This document shows, piece after piece, positions 34,180 through 42,933 of a DNA stretch of 64,000 nt (the stretch's first letter is position 1; each line of letters begins with the position of its first letter). This stretch comes from Terriglobales bacterium. Lineage in GTDB: Bacteria > Acidobacteriota > Terriglobia > Bryobacterales > Bryobacteraceae. Made by a program: the position numbers and the translations under genes. Under the pieces are notes generated by a model that did not search any database, had not been told where the DNA came from, and saw only the letters and a program-made list of their open reading frames with translations. Where the stretch lies: NCBI GenBank assembly GCA_027485675.1, contig JAIXQP010000002.1:1-64000 (forward strand), in the 5' to 3' direction.

Positions 34180-36998
34180 TGGCAAGTAAGAAAGGGAAAG
34201 CGAAAATTGCGGAAGTCATCGCCATCCGCGGCGCGCGGATGCACAACCTCAAGAATATCTCGCTCGACATCCCCCACAATCAGCTCACCGTCATCACCGG
34301 CGTCTCCGGCTCCGGCAAGTCGTCGCTTGTCTTTGATACCGTCTACGCCGAAGGCCAGCGGCGCTACGTCGAATCCCTCTCCGCCTACGCCCGCCAGTTC
34401 CTCGACCGCATGGGCAAGCCCGATGTCGACGAGATCCTCGGCCTCGCGCCCCCCATCGCCATCCGCCAGAAGAACACCACCCGTAACCCCCGCTCCACCG
34501 TCGCCACCTCCACCGAAGTCTATGACTTCCTCCGCCTCCTGTTCGCCCGCGCCGGCACCACCCACTGCTCCCAATGCGGCCAGCCTGTCCAGAAGGACAC
34601 CGTAGACCACGTCGCCGAAGCCATCTCCCAACTCCCCCTCGGCTCCCGCTGGTACGCCCTCTTCCCCGTCAACACCCACGAAGATCCATCGAAACTCCGC
34701 GACCACCTCTTTGACATCCGGAAGCGCGGTTTCAACCGGCTCTATCAGAACGGCAAAGTCTGCGAGTTCTCGACGCCGGAATCCCTCCTCGAACTCGACT
34801 TCAACCAACCCCTCTCCGTTCTCGCCGACCGCCTCGCCATTACCGCCGACATCCGCTCCCGCGTCGTCGATACCGTCGAAATCTGCTATCGCGAAAGCGG
34901 CGAAGTCGTCTTCGAGCAAGCCGGCGTCGCCGAACCGGAACGCCACCGCTTCTCGGAGGCCTTCGCCTGCAAAACCTGCCGGATCACCTATCAGACCCCC
35001 GAACCGACGCTCTTCTCTTTCAACTCCCCCTTCGGCGCCTGCCCCCGCTGCCAGGGCTTCGGCAACGTCATCGACTACGACCTCGATCTCGTCATCCCCG
35101 ACCCCACGCTTTCTATCCTCACCGGCGCCATCGCCCCCTGGACCAAGCCCGCCTATCACGACTGGCAAACGCGCTTCGTCCGCCGCTACAGCAAGTCCAT
35201 CCGCTGCGAAGTCCCCATCGCCGACCTCACCAAGGACGAACGCGCCCTCCTCGTCAACTTCCTCCGCAACGAGTTTTTCCCCGAAGTGGAAGAGAAAAAG
35301 TATAAGGTCCAGGTCCGCGTCTTCCTCAGCCGCTACCGGGGCTATAGCGAATGTCCCGATTGCGGCGGAGCCCGCCTGCGCAAGGAAGCGCTCAATATCC
35401 GCATCGGCGGCCGCAATATGGCCGAAGTCACCCGCTGCAACATCGCCGAAGCCCATGCCTTCTTCGACGCGCTTCGCCTCGCCCCCGAACAGCAGACCAT
35501 CGCCGGCAAAGTCCTCGTCGAGATCCAGCAGCGCCTCAAGTTCCTCAATGACGTCGGCCTCGAGTACCTCACGTTAGACCGCCTGTCCGCCACCCTCTCC
35601 GGCGGCGAAGCCCAGCGCATCCAACTCGCCACCTGTCTCGGCTCCCGGCTCGTGGGCGCCTGCTACGTCCTCGACGAACCGTCCATCGGCCTCCACTCCC
35701 GCGACACCGCCCGCCTCATCAAAATCCTCCATGAGCTGCGCGACCTCGGCAATTCCGTCCTCGTCGTCGAGCACGATCCCGACGTCATGCGCGCCGCCGA
35801 CCACATCATCGACCTCGGCCCCGGAGCCGGGGAGCATGGGGGGAAGGTGATCTTTGAAGGCAACTTCTCGAAGCTCCTCGCCGATGGCGGCCAGTCCCTC
35901 ACGAGTAAGTACCTCAACGGCGAGATGGAAACCGCGCCCAAAATCGCCCGGCGTCTCATCAACCCCCGCAAGGTCATCACCGTCCGCGGCGCCCGCGCCA
36001 ATAACCTCAAGAACGTCGACGTCGCCATCCCGCTTAATATGCTGGTGGCCGTCACCGGCGTCTCCGGCTCCGGTAAAAGCTCCCTGGTCCATGAGGTCAT
36101 CTTCAAGGCTCTGACCAAGGAACTCGAACGGGAAGGCCCGCGGAAAACCGCCCAGGAGGAGAGCGAAGAGTTCCCCGGCGCCGACCGCCAGCTCTGGAAG
36201 TCCATCGATCGCGCCCACCTGCTCAACGAAGTCATCCTCGTCGACCAGACCCCCATCGGCCGCACCCCGCGTTCGAATCCCGTCACCTACGTCAAGGCCT
36301 TCGACGTCATCCGCGACCTGTTCGCCTCCACGCCCGATAGCGACCGCAAAGGCTACACCGCCGGCCACTTCTCCTTCAACATCCCCGGCGGCCGCTGCGA
36401 AGTCTGCCAGGGCGACGGCACCGTCACCGTCGAAATGCAGTTCCTCGCCGACGTCGAACTCGTCTGCGAAGAGTGCCGCGGCACCCGTTTCAAGCAGGCG
36501 ATCCTCGACGTCAAGTACAAGGGACTCAATATCCATCAGGTGCTCGGCCTCACCGTCGCCGAAGGGCTCCGCTTCTTCGCGGATACGCCCAAACTCAAGC
36601 AGCGTCTCCAGGTTCTCGCCGACGTAGGCCTCGGCTATCTCCGCCTGGGCCAGTCCGCCACCACCCTTTCGGGCGGCGAAGCACAACGGGTCAAACTGGC
36701 CGCCCACCTGGCCCAATCGACCTCCGAAGGGACGCTGTTTATCTTCGACGAACCCACCACCGGCCTGCACTTTGACGATATCCGCAAGCTCCTCGACAGC
36801 TTCCAGCGCCTGATTCACAATGGAGGCTCCATCCTCCTGATCGAGCACAACCTCGACGTCATCCGCGCCGCCGACTGGCTCATCGACCTCGGCCCCGAAG
36901 GCGGCAGCGCGGGCGGCCGCATCCTGGGCGAAGGAACCCCGGAGCAGATCGCGCAGCTTCCGGGGTCCCATACGGGCCGCTTTCTACGCGGCGAGTGA
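34179..36998 (+). CDS. uvrA: excinuclease ABC subunit A
   Basis: 939 residues, normal for UvrA. Two ABC ATPase halves are visible: the first Walker A is GVSGSGKS (41-48), with signature LSGGEAQRIQLA; the second has GVSGSGKSS near residue 625 and LSGGEAQRVKLAAHL. Zinc-type cysteine motifs are CKTC...CPRC and CEVC...CEEC. The protein recognises DNA damage and loads UvrB. The start is TTG at 34179, eight bases after GGGAG. The first internal ATG would cut into the conserved IRGARMHNL region, so TTG is preferred. The last 15 bases overlap the convergent AP2/HNH gene. Confidence 0.96.
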   Translation: MASKKGKAKIAEVIAIRGARMHNLKNISLDIPHNQLTVITGVSGSGKSSLVFDTVYAEGQRRYVESLSAYARQFLDRMGKPDVDEILGLAPPIAIRQKNTTRNPRSTVATSTEVYDFLRLLFARAGTTHCSQCGQPVQKDTVDHVAEAISQLPLGSRWYALFPVNTHEDPSKLRDHLFDIRKRGFNRLYQNGKVCEFSTPESLLELDFNQPLSVLADRLAITADIRSRVVDTVEICYRESGEVVFEQAGVAEPERHRFSEAFACKTCRITYQTPEPTLFSFNSPFGACPRCQGFGNVIDYDLDLVIPDPTLSILTGAIAPWTKPAYHDWQTRFVRRYSKSIRCEVPIADLTKDERALLVNFLRNEFFPEVEEKKYKVQVRVFLSRYRGYSECPDCGGARLRKEALNIRIGGRNMAEVTRCNIAEAHAFFDALRLAPEQQTIAGKVLVEIQQRLKFLNDVGLEYLTLDRLSATLSGGEAQRIQLATCLGSRLVGACYVLDEPSIGLHSRDTARLIKILHELRDLGNSVLVVEHDPDVMRAADHIIDLGPGAGEHGGKVIFEGNFSKLLADGGQSLTSKYLNGEMETAPKIARRLINPRKVITVRGARANNLKNVDVAIPLNMLVAVTGVSGSGKSSLVHEVIFKALTKELEREGPRKTAQEESEEFPGADRQLWKSIDRAHLLNEVILVDQTPIGRTPRSNPVTYVKAFDVIRDLFASTPDSDRKGYTAGHFSFNIPGGRCEVCQGDGTVTVEMQFLADVELVCEECRGTRFKQAILDVKYKGLNIHQVLGLTVAEGLRFFADTPKLKQRLQVLADVGLGYLRLGQSATTLSGGEAQRVKLAAHLAQSTSEGTLFIFDEPTTGLHFDDIRKLLDSFQRLIHNGGSILLIEHNLDVIRAADWLIDLGPEGGSAGGRILGEGTPEQIAQLPGSHTGRFLRGE

Positions 36999-37868
36999 CA
37001 CGTCGATCCGGCGGCCATCGAAGTTGGCATCCTTGGGCCGGTGCGCCGCCAGTTCTCCCGGCCGCGGAAAGTTCAGCGCGGCAAACTCGCCGAACAGCTC
37101 CCGGGCGGCTTCGTCGTAGGCCTTCGCCGCGGCCCATTCGCTGCGAAACTCGCCCAGCGGAAACATCTTGCCGCCCTTGCGAATCATCGCTCGCCAAGTG
37201 CACTGGTCTTTGGTCCAGGAGACGCCCTTGTAGTCGGAGGTCGTCTTCTTCTTGGTCTTCCGGCCGGACCAGTTGGCCTCGGAGTAATTCAGAATTCCCA
37301 GGTTCGCCCGGCGGCAGTTCAACCGGTCCCCGTCATGGTGCACCGGCTTCACCCGGGCCGGCAGATCGACGCCCATCACCATCCGGTACAGCGCCAAGTG
37401 GCGCTTGTTGACCTTGGTCTGCACACAGCCCTCTTTCACGAACCACGAAAGAGAGGCGCAACGCGCGAAGTCCGCGGCGTCGACCAAGGCGAAGCGGCCG
37501 TCCGGCATCGGCAGGTAGCCGGTGTCGCCGTCCACATAGGGTTGCAGACGCGAGATCCGGTCCAACTCCAGGCCCAGCTTGCCGAAGGCCTGATGCAGAA
37601 ACTGGAGTTGCAGGAACCGGGCTTCGGCGGCGTGAGGAGCCGACGCGACGAGCAAAGAATTGAAACGAACCTGCCACACCTTCTGCCCGGGGTGGTAGGT
37701 AATGCCACGGGTGGAGGTGCCGGGTTTTCCATTGCGGTTAGTCAAGCTGAGCCAGATGGATTTGACCGAGAAGCGGGTTAGGTCTAACTGACGGCCATGG
37801 AATTGCATCACACGGCGGGAGGCCTCAAGGGGCGCGACTAATTCTTGGGGGATCAGGGGCTGGGACAT
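36984..37868 (-). CDS. HNH-type endonuclease fused to AP2/ERF-like DNA-binding domain
   Basis: 294 residues from the ATG at 37868, supported by AGGAG seven bases before it; an ATG at 37895 is less likely. Residues about 55-90 (TRGITYHPGQKVWQVRF) look like a partial AP2 hairpin. A homing-endonuclease-type HNH core lies at about 170-215 (VKPVHHDGDRLNCRRANLGIL). A complete AP2-like domain follows (about 225-280: DYKGVSWTKDQCTWRAMI, GEFRSEWAAAKAYDEAARELFGEFAALNF). Such HNH-AP2 fusions are usually selfish or mobile-intron-type nucleases, though free-standing ones may act as regulators. It overlaps the end of uvrA by 15 bases and has a strong leader hairpin. Confidence 0.85.
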   Translation of the reverse strand: MSQPLIPQELVAPLEASRRVMQFHGRQLDLTRFSVKSIWLSLTNRNGKPGTSTRGITYHPGQKVWQVRFNSLLVASAPHAAEARFLQLQFLHQAFGKLGLELDRISRLQPYVDGDTGYLPMPDGRFALVDAADFARCASLSWFVKEGCVQTKVNKRHLALYRMVMGVDLPARVKPVHHDGDRLNCRRANLGILNYSEANWSGRKTKKKTTSDYKGVSWTKDQCTWRAMIRKGGKMFPLGEFRSEWAAAKAYDEAARELFGEFAALNFPRPGELAAHRPKDANFDGRRIDVSLAA

Positions 37869-37875
37869 ATAGATT

Positions 37876-37880
37876 CTCCT
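37876..37880 (-). promoter_or_regulatory. Shine-Dalgarno deciding the HNH/AP2 start
   Basis: AGGAG on the minus strand, seven bases before the ATG at 37868. It selects this start over the ATG at 37895. Confidence 0.7.
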
Positions 37881-37896
37881 GCGGTGTAAATGCAAA

Positions 37897-37926
37897 CGCC
37901 CCGGGGCTCGAAGGAGCGCCGGGGCG
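37897..37926 (-). promoter_or_regulatory. long leader hairpin with GAAG/CTTC loop upstream of HNH/AP2 gene
   Basis: CGCCCCGG and CCGGGGCG (37897-37904 and 37919-37926) pair. GCTC and GAGC pair inside, around a four-base loop, with one mismatch between the two stems. On the minus strand it is followed by TTTGCATTT. It may be an attenuator in the leader. The remaining bases up to 38115 contain no recognisable gene. Confidence 0.6.
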
Positions 37927-38104
37927 AGTTGTCTACCGCTACCTGAAGTCTAACGAACGGACCCTTCATCCCGAACCACGCCATCCCAAAATCCCCCGCA
38001 ACGCATTCAAACGAAAGGAGAAAAAATATTTCTACTACTTGTGACCGCCCTCCGCCACCCGAAAAATTTTCACCTATGCGGGCTTGATTTTCGCAGAATT
38101 CGGT

Positions 38105-38110
38105 TAGAGT
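38105..38110 (+). promoter_or_regulatory. -10-like TAGAGT, 5 nt before exported peptidase start
   Basis: TAGAGT ends five bases before the ATG at 38116, and TTGATT (38084-38089) is a possible -35 with a short 15-base spacer. Confidence 0.4.
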
Positions 38111-38115
38111 AGGGA

Positions 38116-39879
38116 ATGCTCCGCCGGTTAGCCGCAGTTACACTCCTATTACTGCCCGCCGTCATCGCCGCCGACAAATGGACCCGCTATGAGTCCGAAC
38201 ACTTTGAACTCCTGACCGACGGAGGCAAAAGCCGGGCCCTCGAAGTGCTGGAACAGTTTGAACGGGTCCGCTGGTTCTTCGGCACCACCATGAAGATCGG
38301 CGACCCGCCCATCAAGCCGCGGATCGTCGTCTTCGGGAACGAGAAACTCTTCCGGACCTATGCCCCGCGGGAAACCGCTGCCGCTTTCTACACCGGTCTG
38401 CCCTTCCGCGATTACATCGCCATCGGCCCCCTCGGCGAAGGGCAAGCCCGGCGGACGGCGGTGCATGAGTACATCCACCTTCTCGTCAAACACTCCGAGA
38501 TGAAGTTACCTCTCTGGATGAATGAAGGACTGGCCGAACTCTATTCCACCATCGACGAGTACGGCGGCAAGATTCGCGTCGGCAATCCCATCTCTTATCA
38601 CCTCTACCAACTCAACGACAATTGGCTCCCCTTGAAACGCGTCGTCGCCGCCGATCATGAATCGGCCGAGTACAACAAAAAGGAGCACGTCGGCCTCTTC
38701 TATTCCACCAGTTGGGCCCTCATGCACATGCTGCAGTTAGAGGACGACATGCGGCCGAAGTTCAACCGGTTTAACCAGATGGTGCTCGCCGGCGCCCCGG
38801 TCCCGGAAGCCTTTGAAAAGGCATACGGCATGACCGTCGACCAGGTAGAGGGGCACCTGAAGGGATACGTCCGCGGCAACTCCGTACGCGTCGCCATCTT
38901 CGATCTGAAGTTCGACAAATCCAAGCTCAAACTCGAAGGCACGCCCGCCAACCCCCGCGACTATCAGATGGCCCTTGCCGACCTCTCCATGGCAACCCGC
39001 GATTGCGCCGCCGCCACCGCCAAGGCCAACGCCGTCGAAGCCGAGTTTCCCGAAGCGCCCGAACCCCACGTCACCAAGGGCTATTGCGCCTGGGGCTACG
39101 GCGAACAGGACCGCACGAAGGCCGGCGCCGAATTCATCGCCGCCGCGCGGAAAGGCTCTCCCGTCCCCGAAGTCTATCAGGCCGCCCTCGGCCTCATGCC
39201 GCCCGAATCCCGCCGCCAGGACGCCCCGGCCATCCTCGAAGCCGCTCTCCGCCTCTCGCCTGACTCCCACCCCCTGCGCATGTCGCTCGCCGGCGAGTTC
39301 CTCATGCAAAAGGAGTACGACAAGTCCTACCTCGAGTTGAAGAAGCTGAAGTCCATCAAGCCCTCCGAGGTCGACCAGTATTTCCCCCTCTATATCCAGG
39401 CCGCCTGGTGGTCCAAACGGTATCCGGAAGCGCAGAACGCCGCCGATCAGTATGTCCGCGTGGCCAAGACCCCCGAAGCCATTGAGCGGGCCGCCCGGCT
39501 GCAGCGCCTGGCCGAAATGCGCGAACCCAAGCAGGTGCAGGAGAGGCCGATGGCCTACGCCCCGCCGCCTCCGCCCGACGCTGCGGGCAACCTCTTGCCG
39601 CCTCGCCAGGAGCCCGAGGTCGCCGGCAGCAAGGTCCACGGCAAGTTCGTCGAGTTCGTCTGCGGGGAAACCGATCTTCGCCTCGTCCTCGAAGTCAACG
39701 GCGCCCGCGAAGCCTACTGGCTCGCCAATCCCGAAAAAGTCACGGCCCTCACCAAGAGCGGAGACCCGGTCGATCTGAGTTGCGGCAAGCAGAAGGGAGA
39801 AGAGATGGAACTGCTCTACGAACCCGGCGCGGGCCCCCAGGGAACCCGCGGCCAGATTCGCATCATGCGGTGGCTCTAG
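38116..39879 (+). CDS. exported gluzincin-type metallopeptidase-like protein with TPR C-terminus
   Basis: 587 residues. The signal peptide (MLRRLAAVTLLLLPAVIAA) is followed by a domain beginning WTRYESEHFELLTD, as in DUF1570/peptidase-MA-type proteins. The zinc motif HEYIH is at 117-121, and the second ligand region WMNEGLAELY has Glu137, matching the gluzincin HExxH...NExxA pattern. From about 290 there are helical TPR-like repeats (ATAKANAVEAEFPEAPEPHVTKGYCAW, LRMSLAGEFLMQKEYDKSYLELKKL). A proline-rich segment (YAPPPPPDAAG) leads to a small beta domain at the end. It probably acts in the periplasm; the substrate is unknown. Its stop shares CTAG with the stop of the convergent VIT/vWA gene. 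Confidence 0.8.
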   Translation: MLRRLAAVTLLLLPAVIAADKWTRYESEHFELLTDGGKSRALEVLEQFERVRWFFGTTMKIGDPPIKPRIVVFGNEKLFRTYAPRETAAAFYTGLPFRDYIAIGPLGEGQARRTAVHEYIHLLVKHSEMKLPLWMNEGLAELYSTIDEYGGKIRVGNPISYHLYQLNDNWLPLKRVVAADHESAEYNKKEHVGLFYSTSWALMHMLQLEDDMRPKFNRFNQMVLAGAPVPEAFEKAYGMTVDQVEGHLKGYVRGNSVRVAIFDLKFDKSKLKLEGTPANPRDYQMALADLSMATRDCAAATAKANAVEAEFPEAPEPHVTKGYCAWGYGEQDRTKAGAEFIAAARKGSPVPEVYQAALGLMPPESRRQDAPAILEAALRLSPDSHPLRMSLAGEFLMQKEYDKSYLELKKLKSIKPSEVDQYFPLYIQAAWWSKRYPEAQNAADQYVRVAKTPEAIERAARLQRLAEMREPKQVQERPMAYAPPPPPDAAGNLLPPRQEPEVAGSKVHGKFVEFVCGETDLRLVLEVNGAREAYWLANPEKVTALTKSGDPVDLSCGKQKGEEMELLYEPGAGPQGTRGQIRIMRWL

Positions 39880-39891
39880 CGTAGAGCCACC
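39869..39891. terminator. perfect hairpin over two overlapping stop codons
   Basis: GGTGGCTCTA pairs perfectly with TAGAGCCACC around GCG. The structure contains the stop codons of both convergent genes, which share CTAG at 39876-39879. It lacks a clear T-run on either side, so it is a possible bidirectional transcript end or mRNA 3' stabiliser. Confidence 0.5.
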
Positions 39892-41960
39892 CGCTTCACC
39901 GCGCCCAACCGGATGAGCTCGCCGAGGCGTCCCGCCGCGATCTCACCCGTCACCATCAGCCCGCCGCCCGGCTGCGCGGCAACCACTAGTCCGGCCTTCT
40001 GCAACGCCGCCAGCGTGGCCGCGCTGCCATCGGTGAGATACACCCGGACGCCAATCTTCTCCTGCGGTCCCATCTGCCGCACCTTGGCATCCAGCAGAGG
40101 ATCCACCTTGGCCCCAGCCTCAGCCTCGGGCGCCGCAGGCTCCATCAACTTCCGCGACTCAACGTATTCGGCACGCGGCCTCCCGGAGCCCATCGGCGCG
40201 CTCCGCAGCATCACCTGATCGTGCGATACCCCGTCCGGCATCTCCGCCGGCACTTCGATCAACCGCCCGCCGCGCTCGCTCACCGTCCCCTCCTCCACCG
40301 CCACGAAGGACGTGTACTGCGTCATCAGCCGGTAGGCCAACCCCAACTCCGTAATTGCCGCCGCGTCGCGCAGGGTCCCGATCTTCGTCCGCGCCCAAAG
40401 CGCCGGCACCGCGGAGTTGCTCTCTTCCCGGCCCGGCAGGTTGACCCACACCTTCCGCTCAAACGGCCGGCCCGCCATCTTGCCGGTAATCCGAACCTCA
40501 CCCCGCGCCGGAGCCGTGAACTGCCCGGTCAACACCACCGGCTTGGCATCAAAAAGATCCGGCACCCGCCGCGGATACACCTCCCGCACCGGCAGGCTCC
40601 CCCAGTCGACGCGGATGTCCGTCAGCAATGGCGAGTGCACCCGTTGATGAAAGCGCCGCGCCGCCGCCGACCCGTCGTCCTGCAAGCCGACATACTCCAC
40701 CTCGCCCCGGCCCCGCGCCGCCATCTCATCGAGCAGATAGCGGTTCACCGAACTCCCGATGCCGAACGAAAAGATCCGCGCGTTGGCATACTTCTCGATC
40801 TCGGCCAGAATCTGCGGCTCGTTCCCCACATAGCCATCCGTCATGAAGCAGACCACGCGAATATGCTCCTGCGACGCCGTCGGCTCGAGCGCCGCGCGGA
40901 TCGCCTTCATCATCTGCGTCCCGCCGCCGGACTGGCTGAAGCGTAGAAACCGCTGCGCCGCGGCCAGATTCTCGGGCGTCGCCGGCACCGGAGCCGGGAA
41001 CAACAGATGCGTATCGCCGGAGAACGTAATCAGATTGAACGTATCCCGCGGATGTAGCCCCGCCAGCGCCGCCGACATCGCCTCCTTCGCCTTATCGAGC
41101 GGATAGCCGTGCATGGACCCCGACGTATCGATCACGAAGATTAGCTCCTTCGGCGTCACCTCCGCCGGCAGGGTTCGTTCCGGCGGCGCCAGGAAAAGCG
41201 TGAAGTGGCCCGCCCCCTCCTGCCGGTGCGCGAGCAGCGTGTCGTTGATCGATGGCCCCGCCACCTTGTAGCGCAGGATAAAGTCCCGGTTCGGAATCTC
41301 CTTCTGGTTCCGCAGCGCCACCCCGCCCCGCTCCCGCACAATCTCGTGCGTCGGTGACTCCATCTCCGTCACCCCGTTCACCCGCACGCTGAGCGACAGA
41401 TCGTGCCCGGCGCGTACGCCCTTGGCCGCGTACGCCGGATTATGCCTGGCCTTGTAACGAGGCCCCACCGTCATCGGGAAGACGAACTCGTACCGGCCCG
41501 CTTCGTACTGCAGCGTCTCGACGTAAGAGATCTCCACCTCCACCCGCGCTCCCGGTGGGATGTTCGCCAGGCGCTGCGTAAACACGTTCGGCCGCTTCTG
41601 ATCGAGCAAGCCGGCCAGTTGACCCCGCTGCCGGGCCTGTTCGTAGATCCGCCGGGCCTCCTCCTTCCGCTTGATCTGCCCCTTCACCACGCGGTCATTG
41701 ATGCGGATGGTCATCTCATCCACGGCCCCGCGCGCCGACAGCGGAAAGGTGTACATCGCCTCGAGCGGCTCGCTCAGCGGATTGCGGAAGATCTGTTTCA
41801 CCCGCACCCGTCCCACCGGCCCCGAAAGGTCGGCCGTCACCGCCGTGTGCTCCAGCGGGCACGGCGCCGCCTCGCCCCCGATTCGCCACAGTTCACCGGC
41901 CGAAGGTTCCGCCGCGAGTCCCGCGGTGGCCATCGCCAGAAAAGGAATCCAATGTTTCAT
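39876..41960 (-). CDS. exported VIT and von Willebrand factor A domain protein
   Basis: 694 residues with a short signal peptide. The VIT domain (about 35-165) is typical of inter-alpha-trypsin-inhibitor-like proteins (VRVKQIFRNPLSEPLEAMYTFPL, VKGQIKRKEEARRIYEQA, QRLANIPPGARVEVEISY). The vWA domain (about 270-450) has the metal-ion-dependent adhesion motif DTSGS in LIFVIDTSGSMHG and LNLITFSGD-like FNLITFSGDTHLLF. The C-terminal region is of unknown fold. Such proteins are exported or surface-bound and mediate metal-dependent protein contacts. The gene follows the sigma/anti-sigma pair on the same strand, with AAGGAG nine bases before its ATG, so it is probably part of that regulated unit. Confidence 0.88.
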   Translation of the reverse strand: MKHWIPFLAMATAGLAAEPSAGELWRIGGEAAPCPLEHTAVTADLSGPVGRVRVKQIFRNPLSEPLEAMYTFPLSARGAVDEMTIRINDRVVKGQIKRKEEARRIYEQARQRGQLAGLLDQKRPNVFTQRLANIPPGARVEVEISYVETLQYEAGRYEFVFPMTVGPRYKARHNPAYAAKGVRAGHDLSLSVRVNGVTEMESPTHEIVRERGGVALRNQKEIPNRDFILRYKVAGPSINDTLLAHRQEGAGHFTLFLAPPERTLPAEVTPKELIFVIDTSGSMHGYPLDKAKEAMSAALAGLHPRDTFNLITFSGDTHLLFPAPVPATPENLAAAQRFLRFSQSGGGTQMMKAIRAALEPTASQEHIRVVCFMTDGYVGNEPQILAEIEKYANARIFSFGIGSSVNRYLLDEMAARGRGEVEYVGLQDDGSAAARRFHQRVHSPLLTDIRVDWGSLPVREVYPRRVPDLFDAKPVVLTGQFTAPARGEVRITGKMAGRPFERKVWVNLPGREESNSAVPALWARTKIGTLRDAAAITELGLAYRLMTQYTSFVAVEEGTVSERGGRLIEVPAEMPDGVSHDQVMLRSAPMGSGRPRAEYVESRKLMEPAAPEAEAGAKVDPLLDAKVRQMGPQEKIGVRVYLTDGSAATLAALQKAGLVVAAQPGGGLMVTGEIAAGRLGELIRLGAVKRVALR

Positions 41961-42009
41961 AGTCAGGTTCTCCTTGCACTGGGGAGATCCCGCCAGAAAC
42001 GAAACCCTT

Positions 42010-42933
42010 TCAGCGAATCGTCAAAGAAATGCGCACTGGGCCCGGCGGAGGCGCCGCCGGAGCGGACCGCCGCGACTCCGCCCGATCCGCCATCCGCGCC
42101 CCGCCCAAGGCAACTTCGGCCCGGCGGATCTCCAGGTTCATGGCTCCGCGCGCCGCCGTGAATGGCAGGTCCACCGTCTGCCCCGCACCCGCCGTCGCCA
42201 CGGCCAGCTCTTGACCCGAAGCAGTATCCATCAACGCAAAACGTCCCGCCTGCTCCGCCCGGTAGCGAACGAGCAACGGCTCGCCGTCCACCATCTGCGC
42301 CGGACCTTCCGGATCCCGCCGCAGCACCTGATACGGCGCGGCCTCCATCTTCTTCGGCGCTGGCTCGGCTTCCGCCAGTGCCTCCGCCGCCGGCGCCGCC
42401 GGGGGAGCCAGCTTCGGCGCGGCCATCGGTAGCGGGGAACGCTTGCGTTCGACAGCCGGTGGCGCTGCCATCGGCGCGGGCGCCGGCTCCGCCATTGGAG
42501 TCGGCTCTGCCACCGGCGCTGACTTCGCCATCTCCAACGCCGGCTCCGGCTGCGGCCGCAACGCGAAAAACAAACCCAGCGTCGCAGCCCCGGTCGCCGC
42601 CGCGGTCACCAGGTACGGCCAGATCTTCCGTGGCGGCCGAGGCGCCGGCCGCGACACCGTCGACTCACCTTGTTCCTGCCGCTTGGCCATCGCGCGAGGC
42701 GCAGCCGCCGGCGATGACAGCGTCAACGCACCCGGCACCTCCTGGTCAGCAATCGAATCAGACGGAGCCACCGGCAGCGATGCGGTCAACTCGCCCAACT
42801 CCTCCTGCTCGGCAATCGCGTCAAACAGCTCCTGGTCCTCAAGCGCCGCCGCCATCAGCCGCCGCTTGTCCGCCGCCGAGATCCGCCCCGCCGCGTACTC
42901 CCCAAACAGCAGTTGCTTCTCTTCACTGGACAC
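42010..42933 (-). CDS. putative anti-sigma factor, single-pass membrane protein
   Basis: 307 residues from a GTG at 42933, chosen because AAGGAGG lies nine bases before it. It overlaps the sigma gene's stop by 11 bases. The N-terminal 50 residues are helical (SSEEKQLLFGEYAAGRISAADKRRLMAAALEDQELFDAI), like anti-sigma domains but without the zinc-binding HxxxCxxC. A Pro/Ala-rich segment, one membrane helix (about 120-142, WPYLVTAAATGAATLGLFFAL), a long Ala/Pro linker and a beta-rich extracytoplasmic domain (about 230-307) follow. The membrane topology and sigma neighbour suggest regulated release of the sigma factor; sequence similarity to a known family was not confirmed. Confidence 0.65.
   Translation of the reverse strand: MSSEEKQLLFGEYAAGRISAADKRRLMAAALEDQELFDAIAEQEELGELTASLPVAPSDSIADQEVPGALTLSSPAAAPRAMAKRQEQGESTVSRPAPRPPRKIWPYLVTAAATGAATLGLFFALRPQPEPALEMAKSAPVAEPTPMAEPAPAPMAAPPAVERKRSPLPMAAPKLAPPAAPAAEALAEAEPAPKKMEAAPYQVLRRDPEGPAQMVDGEPLLVRYRAEQAGRFALMDTASGQELAVATAGAGQTVDLPFTAARGAMNLEIRRAEVALGGARMADRAESRRSAPAAPPPGPVRISLTIR

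Noticed and set aside
38014-38112. Possible tiny ORF after AAAGGAG (GTG at 38041, 23 codons)
   Set aside because: The distance from the Shine-Dalgarno-like sequence is about 20 bases and the peptide has no recognisable feature.
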